The notes: generated from the sequence alone by a model not told the origin. 64,000 nucleotides of DNA from Mycoplasmopsis fermentans PG18 (GCF_000209735.1 NC_021002.1:549391-613390); one strand, 5' to 3'. Numbered from the stretch's first letter, positions 24,113 through 35,777 are shown. A program made the numbers and translations.

Positions 24113-24190
24113 TATAATTAAAATGTATTTATTCATATGAATACAACGCTATTGCGTATAAAAAGCTTTTTATAAATTTACATTTTTTTA
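24113..24190 (+). promoter_or_regulatory. gap promoter and structured leader
   Basis: TATAAT at 24113-24118 is followed by about 85 bases of leader. The leader holds AAATGTA (24121) opposite TACATTT (24179), TGTATT/AATACA, and an 18-base perfect palindrome centred at 24165. A run of T follows the outer stem, so the leader could form a terminator-like structure just before the ribosome site AAGGAGA. Confidence 0.4.
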
Positions 24191-24191
24191 A

Positions 24192-25211
<1,020 letters not shown>

Positions 25212-25225
25212 TCATTTTTTTCAAG

Positions 25226-25249
25226 GCACTCAATATGAGTGCTTTTTTA
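25226..25249 (+). terminator. terminator of gap
   Basis: GCACTCA-ATA-TGAGTGC followed by TTTTTTAT. Confidence 0.9.
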
Positions 25250-25278
25250 TTTGCCATTTTAACTTTTTAGCATTTTGA

Positions 25279-25284
25279 TATAAT
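25279..25284 (+). promoter_or_regulatory. extended -10 promoter of lipoprotein gene
   Basis: TGA-TATAAT (TGn extended -10) 27 bases before the ATG, with AAAGGAGA as ribosome site. Confidence 0.5.
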
Positions 25285-25310
25285 AGATATATAGAATTAA
25301 AGGAGAATTT

Positions 25311-26012
25311 ATGAAGAAAAACTTATTAAAGTTAACAGGAATTATTGCTCCAGTTATTACAGCTATACCATTTGTTGCTTCATCATGTGGTAGTAAAGAT
25401 GAAGCAACTTTAGCTGATCTTTTAAAGGAAAAATTGACAAAGGATGCAGATGCTTCTAAATATTCTGCACTAATTACTGACAAGGAAAAATTAAAACAAT
25501 TCAAGGAATTAGTAGAAGAATTTAAAAAAGAAGGAGTAGATTTAACTGCTAAAGGTAATCCTTCTGATGTAGATAATGCAATTAAAACTATTAAAGAAAA
25601 AGCGCCATTAGTTTTAGCTAGAACAATTAAAGCAATGGTTGAAAACGGAAGTGCTTTTATAATTAAAGAAGATGGGATTGCTAGTGCTAAACAAAAACTA
25701 GAAAATGGTGATATATTTGCTCAAGTTTATCCTGCACAACATAAAATCGGAAGATCTGCTTATACAATTATTGAATTTACTGAAAAATTTAAGGCATTTT
25801 ATTTAACTTCAAAAGTATTCGAAGTTGCTAGAATTTCAACATTTTATGAAAATAAATATGGTGGTAAAACTCAACCTCATGCAAACGGAGTAAACTTAGA
25901 ATTTGTTAAAGGCAAGTTAAATATTAAATTTGTGATTTGTGATTTGCTAAAAGGCGACCAAACTGGTTCAGTTGTTTTAGTAAATAACTTATTATTTGCA
26001 GTTGAAAAATAA
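25311..26012 (+). CDS. lipoprotein of unknown function
   Basis: 233 aa. Signal peptide with a K-rich start and lipobox FVASSC (Cys at about 26). The mature part starts with a charged, helix-rich spacer (KDEATLADLLKEKLTKDA) and ends in a more beta-like domain. No family recognised. Monocistronic, with a strong terminator. Confidence 0.85.
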   Translation: MKKNLLKLTGIIAPVITAIPFVASSCGSKDEATLADLLKEKLTKDADASKYSALITDKEKLKQFKELVEEFKKEGVDLTAKGNPSDVDNAIKTIKEKAPLVLARTIKAMVENGSAFIIKEDGIASAKQKLENGDIFAQVYPAQHKIGRSAYTIIEFTEKFKAFYLTSKVFEVARISTFYENKYGGKTQPHANGVNLEFVKGKLNIKFVICDLLKGDQTGSVVLVNNLLFAVEK

Positions 26013-26027
26013 TCAAAAATAATATTT

Positions 26028-26067
26028 TGCGAATCTTGGAAAGTAGTCCAAAATTCGCATTTTTTTT
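26028..26067 (+). terminator. terminator of lipoprotein gene
   Basis: Two-part stem TGCGAAT..TTGGA / TCCAA..ATTCGCA followed by eight T. Confidence 0.85.
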
Positions 26068-26234
26068 GGTTTTTTCAGCACTTAATGATGTGAAAAATTC
26101 CACAAATTTTGAGTCAAAATAATAAAAAATGCCTATTTTTAAGGCTTTTTAATCAAATTTATGTGTCGTTATAAATTGTTCTAATTAATATAAATATTAA
26201 AATATATATGGAACTATGTATTAAGGTTCCACTA

Positions 26235-26246
26235 ACGTATATACGT
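26235..26246. promoter_or_regulatory. 12-base palindrome upstream of ptsG operon
   Basis: ACGTATATACGT is a perfect palindrome 14 bases before the ATG at 26260. Next to it GGAAC (26209-26213) can pair with GTTCC (26226-26230). Placed between the likely promoter and the ribosome site, it could be an operator. No regulator gene is identified. Confidence 0.35.
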
Positions 26247-26259
26247 GAAAGGAAAAATT

Positions 26260-26529
26260 ATGTTCAAAAACATGACTCGAAACAAGTGGATTATTTTTTC
26301 ACTTTGAATGGTGTTTCTTGTTTTTATGGTTTTAATTATTATCTTAGCTTCTATTAAGAACTTCGATGCTGCAGAATCTTTAAAAACAACAAATGCTAAA
26401 TACGTAGCCATTGTTGCCTTATTTTTCTTTATATCTTTATGTGCTGCAATTTTTGGAACAGTTATTTTATCAATCTTAGATAAAAAAGCTGTTACAAAAA
26501 AAGCACAACAAAATCAAGGAGGTAAATAA
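26260..26529 (+). CDS. small two-helix membrane protein upstream of ptsG
   Basis: 89 aa with hydrophobic segments near 10-31 and 47-69 and a polar tail KKAQQNQGGK. Ribosome site GAAAGGAAA. Its TAA overlaps the ptsG ATG by one base (TAATG), so the two are translationally coupled. No family recognised; a PTS accessory role is inference only. Confidence 0.7.
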
Positions 26530-28283
26530 TGACTGGTACAAAAACACAATCATCAAGACCTTCATTTGGAAAAAGACTATTAGAAAAACTTGGACGCATT
26601 GGTCGGGTATTGATGTTCCCTATTGCAGTTCTTCCTATTGCTGCTATTCTTCTTAGAGTTGGAGCTGATTTACCAACAGTTAAAGCTGGACCTGATATTT
26701 CACAAGTCGAAGCTAACTTTGTTAACTTTGTTCAACAAATGATAACAGCAGGCGGATCAGTTGTATTTGACAACTTGTACATTTTATTTGCCGTCGGAAT
26801 AGGATTTGGTTTTACTAAAGATAACCGTGGTGAAGCTGCTTTTGCTGCTTTAATTAGTATTCTATTACTTTCACTTTTATTAAAAAGTGGTGGATATGTA
26901 GATAAAATCTACAGCACATTTAAACTCCCTGGAGCCGAATTTAATGAAGATGGTAAAAAACTTGAAGCTTTTATAGCTGAAGGTAAACCTGCTTCAGAAT
27001 TTGTTATAGCTAATGGTTTTGCAGGTGTCTTTGGTGGCAAATACAATGCAATAATGTCTGGCAATGTACTTAATGGTATTATTGTTGGATTTATTGTTGC
27101 AGCTATTTATAACCATACAAATGATGTTCAATTACCTAAAGTTCTTGGATTCTTTTCGGGTAGAAGATTAGTTCCAGCTCTTGCAATTCTTTCAACTCTT
27201 ATTTGAGGCATTGCATATGCTGCTATTTTTCCATGAATTGGATATGGTATTTATGCATTTTCAAAAGTGTTATCAGGTGCAGCTAAAGGTCGTTGAGCTT
27301 CAGCTGCTATTATGGGTGTATATGGCGTTATTAATCGTCTATTAATTCCATTTGGATTACACCACATTCCAAACAACTTATTCTGATTCCAATTAGGAGA
27401 ACATGTAACTCCTGATGGTACACCTGTATTTGGTGATATCTTTATTTTCTTAAGTGGTAAAGCAAAAGGAAACACAGCTGGTATCTTCCAATCAGGATTC
27501 TTTCCAGTTATGATGTTTGGTCTTCCTGCTCTAGCATTTGCTTTCTACATGACTGCAGATGATAAAGTGCAAAAGAGAAGAGTAATGGCTATCTTTGGAG
27601 CAGCCGCAGTAGTATCAATTCTTTCAGGTATTACTGAACCTATCGAATTTGCATTTATGTTTGTTAGTCCATTATTATATGGTTTCCACTGCATTCTAAC
27701 TGGTATATTTGCATTTATAACTGGTGCATTTGGAATTCAAATTGGATTTGGGTTCTCAGCTGGTTTAATGGATTACTTATTATCAATTCCTAAATCATTA
27801 GCAATTATTAAAGCTAACAAAACAGGTATTGATGCTGTATTAGCTAACCCTGGTTGAATCTTAGTAATTGGTGTTGCATGTGCAGCTACATATTACTTTG
27901 TTGCTTACTATACAATTAAAGGTCTTAAACTTGAAACTCCAGGTCGTGGTGCTAACCAATTGCCTGATCCAAATGCTTTAACAGAAGTTAAATCAACTTC
28001 AAGTGCTTCTGGTGAAGAAACTCCAACAGATTCGAAATTAAATAACCTAAGTCTAAAAGCAAAAGCTATTGTTGAAGCTGTTGGTGGTTACGAAAACATT
28101 ACAACTTTTGCAAACTGTGCAACAAGACTTCGTTATGAAGTTAAAGACTCAGATATTGTTGATGAAGCAAAATTAAAACTTGCGGGATGCAGTGGTTTGA
28201 TTAGATTAGGAAAGAATTCAATTCAAATTATTGTAGGTGTTGAAGCTGAAAACATTAACAATGAAATTGAATCAAATAAATAA
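26529..28283 (+). CDS. ptsG: PTS glucose-type permease, EIIC-EIIB
   Basis: 584 aa. An EIIC membrane domain of about 460 residues with the substrate-site motif GITEPIEFAFMF, a Ser/Thr-rich linker, then an EIIB domain with the phosphorylated Cys at 530 in FANCATRLRYEV. No EIIA domain is attached. The domain order and the motifs match the glucose/N-acetylglucosamine branch; which sugar is carried cannot be decided here. Consistent with a fermenter having HprK and GAPDH. Confidence 0.92.
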
Positions 28284-28298
28284 TATAAATAAAAGATT

Positions 28299-28316
28299 AC
28301 TTGCTTATTAGCAAGT
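28299..28316. terminator. bidirectional terminator ptsG / unknown gene
   Basis: ACTTGC-TTATTA-GCAAGT between convergent stops, with TTTT on the plus side. Confidence 0.7.
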
Positions 28317-28320
28317 TTTC

Positions 28321-29007
28321 TTATACTCTTATTTCTTTTTCTTGTATTCTTCTTTTGTTTAAAAATGCAATATCAATTTTTTGTATATTTTGAGAATTTA
28401 AAAGATTTTCATTGTTTTTGATTTTTATTGATATAGGTATAAAAACTGTGTTCATAAGATTTTTATTTTCGTTTAAAAAATGATTATTATCTTTTGAATT
28501 GGTGGTATATAAATCTCCCAAAATTCCATAAATAATACATCTTTGATTTTCTTTATTGCTTTTTGTAACTAAAATCAATTGTGAATGGTTATAAGCTCCA
28601 TCAATATCAAATTTTGGTTTTAATTTAAAAAATTCAAATGCAAAAGTAAATAGTTTTTCTTGATTAATATTTTTTATAATATTGACAAAAATCTCAAGAG
28701 CGTTTAATTTTTTGTCAATTAAATCTTTTTTGTTTTTGCTTATGTCTTTAATTAACTCATCATAATTTAGTTGATCATTTTTTATATCTCTATAAAGTTC
28801 AAAATTATTGTTCTTATATTTTCTAAATAACTTTTTGTTGTATTGCAAACCTAGTGAATGCAGTAAAAATTTTTGTGTTAAAACTAATCTTAATTTAACA
28901 TCAAATTGTGATTCATTATTTGCCTTTTTTAATAATGAAATGCTTTTATACCTATAAAAGAATTCAATATATTTAGTTAATAAATTCTTAAAATTTTGAT
29001 TATTCAT
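28321..29007 (-). CDS. hypothetical 228-aa protein (possibly PBECR4-like)
   Basis: Soluble, K/N-rich, no signal peptide. The N-terminal half is helical and contains LTQKFLLHSLGLQYN followed by LNYDELIKDISKNKKDLIDKK. The second half has beta-type stretches such as SQLILVTKSN and CIIYGILGDLYTT. The F-x-H-L-x-G pattern followed by a short K/L-rich helix recalls PBECR4 (phage Barnase-EndoU-ColicinE5/D-RelE-like) nucleases, but only weakly. Ribosome site AAAGGAGAAAA. Stands alone between convergent ptsG and divergent mnmE. Confidence 0.6.
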   Translation of the reverse strand: MNNQNFKNLLTKYIEFFYRYKSISLLKKANNESQFDVKLRLVLTQKFLLHSLGLQYNKKLFRKYKNNNFELYRDIKNDQLNYDELIKDISKNKKDLIDKKLNALEIFVNIIKNINQEKLFTFAFEFFKLKPKFDIDGAYNHSQLILVTKSNKENQRCIIYGILGDLYTTNSKDNNHFLNENKNLMNTVFIPISIKIKNNENLLNSQNIQKIDIAFLNKRRIQEKEIRV

Positions 29008-29062
29008 TTTTTTCTCCTTTATTTGTCAATTTATTGATACAAACAAAAATCTAAATTTAATG

Positions 29063-29068
29063 TAAAAT
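29063..29068 (+). promoter_or_regulatory. -10 box TAAAAT, near-leaderless mnmE
   Basis: TAAAAT ends 10 bases before the mnmE ATG, so the predicted leader is about 3 bases. No Shine-Dalgarno sequence is seen. Confidence 0.4.
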
Positions 29069-29077
29069 ATTTACATT

Positions 29078-30421
29078 ATGATAAATGACACAATTGCAGC
29101 AATATCTTCAGGTGGTAAGATTAATCAAGCCATATCAATAATCAGAGTTAGTGGTCAAGATAGTATTGAAATAGTTTCTAAAATTTTTAAAGGAAAAATA
29201 GGAACAAATCAAACAATAACTTATGGCCATATTTTTGATAATAAAACAAAAGAAATTATTGATGAAGTTTTAATTGCTTGATTTATAGGAAATAAAAATT
29301 TTACAGGCGAAAATACTGTTGAAATTAATTGCCATGGTGGTGTATTAGTAACCAATAGAATTCTTGAGTTATTATTAGCTAATGGTGCTCGAATGGCACT
29401 GCCAGGTGAATTTAGTCGACGTTCATTTTTGAATGGTAAAATGGACTTAATTAAAGCTGAAGCAATTAATGATTTAATACATGCCAAAACATTAAAACAA
29501 AGTGAATTAGCCATTAAGAAATTTGATGGCAAAACTTCAAACATGATTAAATCATTTATTGACGAATTAGCCTATTTAATAGGTCAAATGGAAATAAATA
29601 TAGATTATCCAGAGTATGAAGATTTTGAAAATGTTTTGACAAAAGATTTAATTTCTAGATTGCAAAAATTGCAAGACAAATTGAGCTTAATTATCAAAGA
29701 AAGTGAAAACTCAAGATTAATTTTTGATGGCATTAAAGTTGCTATTCTTGGTAAGCCAAATGTTGGAAAAAGTTCAATATTAAATTGCTTAATAAATGAA
29801 GATAAAGCAATAGTTACAGATCAGGCTGGAACAACTCGTGATCTTGTTGAAGCTTCATATCAAATTGATGGTTTATTATTCAAATTAGTTGATACCGCTG
29901 GAATTAGAAAAACTAATCGAAAAATTGAAAAAATAGGTATTGAAAAATCTTTTGAACAAATTGAAAAATGTGATGTTGTAATTCATGTTAATGAAGCTAA
30001 TACTTTAGAAAATGATTACGATAAAAAAGTTGAAAAATTAGCTAAACAATTTAACAAACCATTAATTAAAGTAATTAATAAAGTTGATTTATTAAAAAAT
30101 AATAAAAAGAAAAAGAATGTTATTTATGTCAGTGCTAAAAATAAAAACATTGATGATTTAAAGGAAGCATTAGTTAATATTTTTTCAAAGAATGAAATTA
30201 ACAATGAAGAATACGTTGTTAATGCAAGACAACTAGCATTGGTTAAAAAGGCTCATTCAAGTATTTCTGATGCAATTGAATCAATAAATAATGGCATTGA
30301 TGTTGATGTAGTAATTATTGATGTAAGACAAGCTTGAGCTGATTTAGTTGATATTTCAGGTAGAGCTGACAATGAATTATTGCTTGACGAAATGTTTAAA
30401 AACTTTTGTTTAGGAAAATAG
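29078..30421 (+). CDS. mnmE: tRNA modification GTPase MnmE
   Basis: 447 aa. Works with MnmG to modify U34 of tRNAs. An N-terminal folate-binding domain (starts [13 protein letters not shown], contains NCHGG and [18 protein letters not shown]), then a G domain with Walker A GKPNVGKS at 225-232, DTAGIR and NKVD, and the C-terminal CLGK, a variant of the family's C-I/L-G-K ending with the catalytic Cys. First gene of a five-gene run to gpsA. Confidence 0.96.
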
Positions 30422-30440
30422 AAATAAGAAAGGAACAACT

Positions 30441-31214
30441 ATGTCAATAAAATATATTGATGCTCATACTCATCCATTAAAAGAATACTATGATGACAAT
30501 TATCATGTAATTGAAAGAGCTCATGCTAAAGGTTTAGTAGCTTTATTAATTACCGGATGTAATGAACAAGAAAATGAAGAAGTTATTAAAATTGCCAAAA
30601 ACTTTTCATATACTTTTCCTGTTATTGGAATTCATCCAAATGAATGTCATGGAAAGGTTGACGGCGAAATTATTGAAAAGCAATTAGATGATTCTGTTGT
30701 TGCAATTGGCGAAATTGGTTTAGATTACTTTTATACACCAGAAAAGAAAGATATTCAAATTGAATCATTGCATGCTCAAATTCAAGTAGCTAAAAAACAC
30801 AATTTACCAGTAGTAATTCACATGCGTGATGCATATGAAGATTTGTACGAAATTATTAAACAATATTATAAAGATGTTGTTTTTATGATTCATACATATA
30901 GTGGTAACTTATATTGAGCCAAAAAGTTTTACGAATTAGGTTGTTACTTTTCTTTTAGCGGAGTGGCAACTTATAAAAATGGAACTGAAACTATTGAAGT
31001 TTTAGATTGATTGCCAATTGATAGAATATTAACTGAAACTGATGCTCCTTTTCTTTCTCCAGCTCACAAAAGAGGTGAATTAAATTATCCAAATTATGTA
31101 ATTCAAACAACTCACTTTATTGCAGGTATTAAAAAAATACCAATTGAAAAATTTACTGACCAGATTTTAAAAAATGCAAAGGATTTATTTAAGATAAATG
31201 TTTCAAGAAAATAA
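30441..31214 (+). CDS. TatD family metal-dependent hydrolase
   Basis: 257 aa TIM barrel. Metal ligands in DAHTHP, GEIGLDYFY, VIHMRD, IHTYSG and TETDAPFL are intact. TatD proteins are DNases/3' exonucleases. Ribosome site AAAGGAAC. The end overlaps rsmA by 17 bases, a tatD-rsmA order common in Firmicutes. Confidence 0.92.
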
Positions 31215-31974
31215 ATTAAAAGCCAAAAAAAGATATGGTCAAAATTTTTTAAAAGATCAAAATGTTATTAACAAAATAATTGAATTGATTAAACCACAAG
31301 GTGAAAAGATTTTAGAAATAGGCCCCGGAAGAGGTGCTTTAACTAAAATTTTAAATCAACAAGCAAAAGAATTTACTGCTTTTGAAATAGATCAAGATAT
31401 GGTTGATTATTTACAAAAAAATAATATCTTAAATCAAAATCAAATTGTCCAAGGAGATTTTTTAATAGCTGATTTGAAAAAATATAAAAGCTATGTTGTT
31501 GTTGGGAATATTCCTTATTACATAACTAGTGATATTATTTTTAAACTATTAGATTATCGACACAATTTTAAAAAAGCTATTCTTATGGTTCAAAATGAAG
31601 TGGCTCAAAGATTAGTGGCTAAACCTAATCAAAATGATTACAGCAAACTTTCAATAACAGTTCAATATTGTGCTGATGTTAAAAAAGAATTATTTGTTAA
31701 GAAGACTTATTTTGATCCAGTTCCTAAAGTTGATTCTGCTATTGTTTCTATTACTTTTAAAAATGAAGCAAATGATAATTATGAAAATTTAAAAGACTTT
31801 TTCAAATTATGTTTTTTAGCTAGAAGAAAAAAATTATCATTTGCTTTAGCTACAAAATATAGTAATGATAAAATTAAAATTGCATATAATAAATTAAATT
31901 TAAAAGAATTAACTAGAATTCAAGAATTAGATTTAAAAACTATATTAGCTTTATACGATTGCTTAGAAAATTAG
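31198..31974 (+). CDS. rsmA: 16S rRNA dimethyladenosine transferase
   Basis: 258 aa. Dimethylates two adjacent adenines near the 3' end of 16S rRNA. RYGQNFLKD, SAM loop LEIGPGRGALT and the catalytic VVGNIPYYIT are present. Starts inside tatD. Confidence 0.95.
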   Translation: MFQENKLKAKKRYGQNFLKDQNVINKIIELIKPQGEKILEIGPGRGALTKILNQQAKEFTAFEIDQDMVDYLQKNNILNQNQIVQGDFLIADLKKYKSYVVVGNIPYYITSDIIFKLLDYRHNFKKAILMVQNEVAQRLVAKPNQNDYSKLSITVQYCADVKKELFVKKTYFDPVPKVDSAIVSITFKNEANDNYENLKDFFKLCFLARRKKLSFALATKYSNDKIKIAYNKLNLKELTRIQELDLKTILALYDCLEN

Positions 31975-31981
31975 GAGATTT

Positions 31982-32407
31982 ATGGACTTAGATTTAGAAT
32001 ATGAAAAAGAATTAATTGTTGTTTGTAAAAACTATCATGAAGAAGCACAAGCTTATAAAAATGCCAAAAAGTTCATAATTATTTTAGTAACGCTTTGCTA
32101 TCTTATTGCTTTTGGACTTTTTGCGGTTTGATTTACACTTTCAATGGTTTTTGGCTTTGGTTATTTTAATGTTGGCGCACAAGTTGCAATTTTCTTATGT
32201 TTCACAGTGTTCACATTATTTGGAACTTTGCAATTATCTGGTTGAATTTTAATAATGAAAGCCATCAAGTATTATGAAAGTGATCAAAAAGAAAAAGCTA
32301 TTAAATACTATAAAGCATATTGTACAATTGCTTTTAAACGCAAAAAAGATTACAGTGATAAAAATTCTAATAACAAAAATGATGATGACACAATAATAGT
32401 TAAATAA
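31982..32407 (+). CDS. hypothetical two-TM membrane protein
   Basis: 141 aa. A polar N-terminus of about 28 residues, hydrophobic segments near 29-56 and 62-90, then a charged tail ending KNSNNKNDDDTIIVK. Seven bases after rsmA and twelve before gpsA, with its own AGGAGA ribosome site; clearly part of the operon. No family recognised. Confidence 0.75.
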
Positions 32408-32419
32408 TTTAGGAGCATT

Positions 32420-33415
32420 ATGAAAAAAGTAACAATTATCGGAACAGGTGCCTGAGCTTCAGCACTCGCAACTGTTTTAAGTAAAAATAATAACAAGGTT
32501 TTAATGTGAGGAATTGATTCAAGTGAAGTAGATTCAATTAACAAAGGAAATAATAGTAAATATTTTAAAGATGCTTTATTTAATAATCCTTTTAATGTAA
32601 AAGCTACTTTGGACTTAAATGAAGCTTTAAAAGAATTTGATTATTTAATTTTAGCTGTACCTTCAAGTGCAATTACTTCTGTGTTAGAACAAATAAAGGA
32701 AACAATCAAAAATAAAAAAATAAATGTTATTAATGTTGCAAAAGGTATTGATGAAAAAACAAATGAATTTTTTTCAGAAGTTTTAAACAAACAATTTGCG
32801 AATAATTTAAAAAATTATTGTACTTTAATTGGTCCTTCTTTTGCTGTTGAAGTTTTTGAAAATGTTTTAACCATGATTAATGTTGTTGGTCCAAAAACAA
32901 GATTTTTAAAAAAAGTTTCTGAATTATTTAATAATGACACTTTTAGACTTGTTGTTAATGAAAATGAACACGGTTCAGAATTGTTTGCTGCTCTAAAAAA
33001 TGTTCTAGCTATTGGAATTGGAATGATTGATTATTTAAGACCATATCGAAATACAATGGCGGCCTTGCTTTCAATTGGTGTTAAAGAAATTCACATGGTT
33101 TACAAGAGAATATTTCCTGAATCAAATGACAATATGGGATTTGAATTAGCAGGAATTGGCGATATCTTTTTAACTTGTTCAAGTACAAAAAGCCGTAACT
33201 TTTCTTTTGGTAGACAAGTTGCAGAATTTGGCTTGGAAGCAACTTTAAAAAATAATAAGAAAACTATTGAAGGATATCATGCTGCTAAAATATTAGCTAA
33301 TATTCTAAAGAAAAATAAAGATCTTAAAATTGTATTTTTAAAAAGCATAATTGATATTTTATATAAAAACAAGAAACCTGAATTACTTTTAGATTTTGTT
33401 AAAAAATATAACTAA
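32420..33415 (+). CDS. gpsA: glycerol-3-phosphate dehydrogenase [NAD(P)+]
   Basis: 331 aa. Reduces dihydroxyacetone phosphate for membrane lipid synthesis. NAD-binding IIGTGAWASALA (the usual W-G-T is W-A-S here), VAKGID, IGPSFAVEV, a catalytic Lys in ALKNVLAIGIGM and GIGDIFLTCSSTKSRN are visible. Last gene of the mnmE operon. Confidence 0.93.
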
Positions 33416-33659
33416 AAGTTTGTTTTATAGTTGTTTTATCAAAATTGAAAAACAATTTTAAGGCTTAAAATACCAAGTCTATAAATAAAATACAAAATAA
33501 ATATTTTTTGTGGTATTATTAAAAAGCAAAAAATATTAAATTTATTAATGGAGAATTTGCAGTTTTAATTGACAAAAATAGTAATTATTTTTTTCTTTAA
33601 ATAAAAAAATATAATTGTATAATTAGTTTTAGTCGTATATTATATAATTATTTGCAGAT
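33416..33659. other. AT-rich intergenic, tRNA promoter region
   Basis: No coding frame. An AT-only-looped hairpin AAAATTG-AAAAA-CAATTTT at 33441-33459 follows gpsA without a T run. TATAAT at 33643-33648 lies close to the tRNA-Cys start and is its likely -10. Confidence 0.4.
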
Positions 33660-33734
33660 GACACCATAGCCAAATGGCCAAGGCATGAGTCTGCAAAACT
33701 CTGATTACGGGTTCGAATCCCGTTGGTGTCTCCA
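33660..33734 (+). tRNA. tRNA-Cys (GCA)
   Basis: 75 bases with encoded CCA. Acceptor GACACCA/TGGTGTC, anticodon loop CTGCAAA, T arm ACGGG-TTCGAAT-CCCGT. The top anticodon-stem pair is a T-T mismatch. Confidence 0.95.
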
Positions 33735-33738
33735 TTTT

Positions 33739-33815
33739 GTACCCATAGCTCAACTGGACAGAGTGTCAGGTTACGGCCCTGAAGGTTGCGGGTTCGACTC
33801 CTGCTGGGTACGCCA
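33739..33815 (+). tRNA. tRNA-Arg (ACG)
   Basis: 77 bases with encoded CCA. Acceptor GTACCCA/TGGGTAC, anticodon loop TTACGGC, T arm GCGGG-TTCGACT-CCTGC. Four bases after tRNA-Cys. Confidence 0.95.
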
Positions 33816-33835
33816 TTTCATCAGTGATGACCCTT

Positions 33836-33860
33836 AACAGCTTAGGCTGTTTTTATTTTT
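33836..33860 (+). terminator. terminator of tRNA-Cys/Arg unit
   Basis: AACAGC-TTAG-GCTGTT then TTTATTTTT. The convergent comEC stop codon lies inside the hairpin. Confidence 0.8.
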
Positions 33861-35248
33861 CAAATTTTTATATTAGATTTTAGCTTCATAAAAAAGATTG
33901 TTAAATATCAAAAGCTACTTCAAAAGATTAATATTCATCAATTGATACTTATATTTATTTTTAAAGCAAAAGTGTATTCAACTAAGTAATATAACAAATT
34001 ATCTAACAAGTAATACATTCAACTCAGCATTGTTGGACTTCATCAAAATAATAAAGAACACAAGTGAAAAAATTGAAATAATGGAGCCATAATTATTCCT
34101 AGTAATAATCCGAAGTAATTTCAATATTCATTAATATATAAAAGCATTGGAATATTAAAAAGATATATTAAAGTCATCAAAATTAATGTTTTTAAAAAGT
34201 TGTTTAATTTTTTACTTTTGACCATTGGCACTAATAACATAATTGTAAAAGTTGATGAAAAACTAAGAATAAATGATAAAGAAAACAAGTAATTATTTTT
34301 AAGTAAAAATAAAACTAAAATTGAAATTACTAGACCATCATATTTTTTAAATTTGTTGTTATAACTAAAAGGATTATTTGAATTTTTAACAACTTGCATA
34401 ATATAAGCTCTTAAAGCAGAAACAGGATTAGCAAGTAATGTTAAATAATAGAATATGAGGGCAAAAGCCACATATTTACTTTTGATTTTAATTTTATCCA
34501 AAGGTTTTAGTATCAACAAAATTAAATAGAATAATAAGTCAAAATGCAAACCTGAAATAACAATTAAATGAACAATATTAAGTCTATTAACTTTATTCAA
34601 TACTAATTCTTTTGAATCATAGGATCCAAAAACTAACAACCTTCAATATGAATCAAATAATTCACCATGATTTTTTGAATAATTCATTATTTTTTCTTCA
34701 ACAGAAAATTCTGGTTTAATAACAGTTAAAATGACTGTTTTTTTTAGCAAATAATTTATATTATTTTGCAAATAAAATGTTGCTATTTTACTATTGTCTA
34801 TTTCAATAGGATTTAATTCACCTTGAATTTCTACTTGGTCCCCTAGACTTAAAGGAGTGCTATTTTTTAAATCACTTGTGTAAATTAAAATATTATTATT
34901 TTCATTTGATATAACTAAATATTTTTTGCTTAGGACGCTTATCGATCCTTCAATTTTATAAATACCTTTTTCATAATAAATTTTTGTTTTAGATAAAAAA
35001 TAACTTAAATATAAAGTCAAAAGCATGGCTACTAAAATTAAATATTTAGGCTTAATTAAAGCTAAGAAAGTAACATAAATTAAAAATAATAGTATTCAAA
35101 ATATTTTGGTTTCTTGAGCATTTATTACTAAGTGTAATAAAACAGGTGAGAGTAAACTAAAAAGAAAAAGACTTACAGAATTAAAATTCCTTGTAATTTC
35201 TTTAAGGTTACCTTGCCAACTCCCGAAATATTTTCTAAGTCGTTCCAT
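33842..35248 (-). CDS. comEC: ComEC/Rec2-type DNA uptake channel
   Basis: 468 aa polytopic membrane protein. An N-terminal OB-like region (SLGDQVEIQGELNP) is followed by the competence core with the hallmark HLIVISGLHFDLL and NPVSALRAYIMQVV. About nine hydrophobic helices. The C-terminal metallo-beta-lactamase domain of long ComEC forms is absent, as in other mollicutes. The only ATG ahead of the first helix is at 35248, 76 bases inside comEA; an internal non-ATG start cannot be excluded. Confidence 0.88.
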
Positions 35249-35691
35249 GTTATTTGATTTTTCTTTTCTCTTAAATCTAAAATCTTGTTAACTATTGATT
35301 TTTTAATGCCAAAATCCACTAACAATTTAAAATGTTCTTTACTTAAGTTATTTCAATACAAAAAAGGGTTATTAGTTTTTTGATATGGAATGTAAATATT
35401 AAGATTTTCTTTTAATTCTTTTTTTAAGTCAATTTTGCTTAAGTCTGCATTTTCATAAGGTTGAGCCATATCTAATAATTCTTTTAAATAAATAGGCTTT
35501 TCGAAATAATAATTTTTAGCAAAGGCAACTGCACCGGATACTTTGATACAAAATTTTGATCCTATTGATGCAGGATCATTGCTTTTAACCTTTGCAACCT
35601 TGGTTCTTTGAATATTAAAAGCAATTGTACTTGTTGAAATTACAATTGTGCCTGCTAACAAAGTTCCTAATATTATCTTTCTATATTTCAT
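35173..35691 (-). CDS. ComEA-like helix-hairpin-helix protein
   Basis: 172 aa. One N-terminal membrane anchor (about 7-27), a middle region with a SLBB/soluble-ligand-like strand KFCIKVSGAVAFAKNYYF, and a C-terminal HhH segment ending TWNDLENISGVGKVTLKKL. This is the ComEA layout: anchored outside, binds incoming DNA and hands it to ComEC. The TATAAAAT just ahead of its ATG suggests a leaderless mRNA. Overlaps comEC. Confidence 0.82.
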
Positions 35692-35734
35692 TCCATTTTA
35701 TACTTTAGCTTTTTTTAATTTTTGGTTGATTCTA

Positions 35735-35777
35735 GGAAAAATTTGGTATTTTAAGTCTATTTTTCCTAAATTTTTCC
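35735..35777. repeat. inverted repeat in comEA/recU spacer
   Basis: GGAAAAATTT (35735-35744) and AAATTTTTCC (35768-35777), a 10-base perfect inverted repeat in the divergent spacer. Could be a hairpin or a regulator site; no T run follows the stem directly. Confidence 0.4.
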
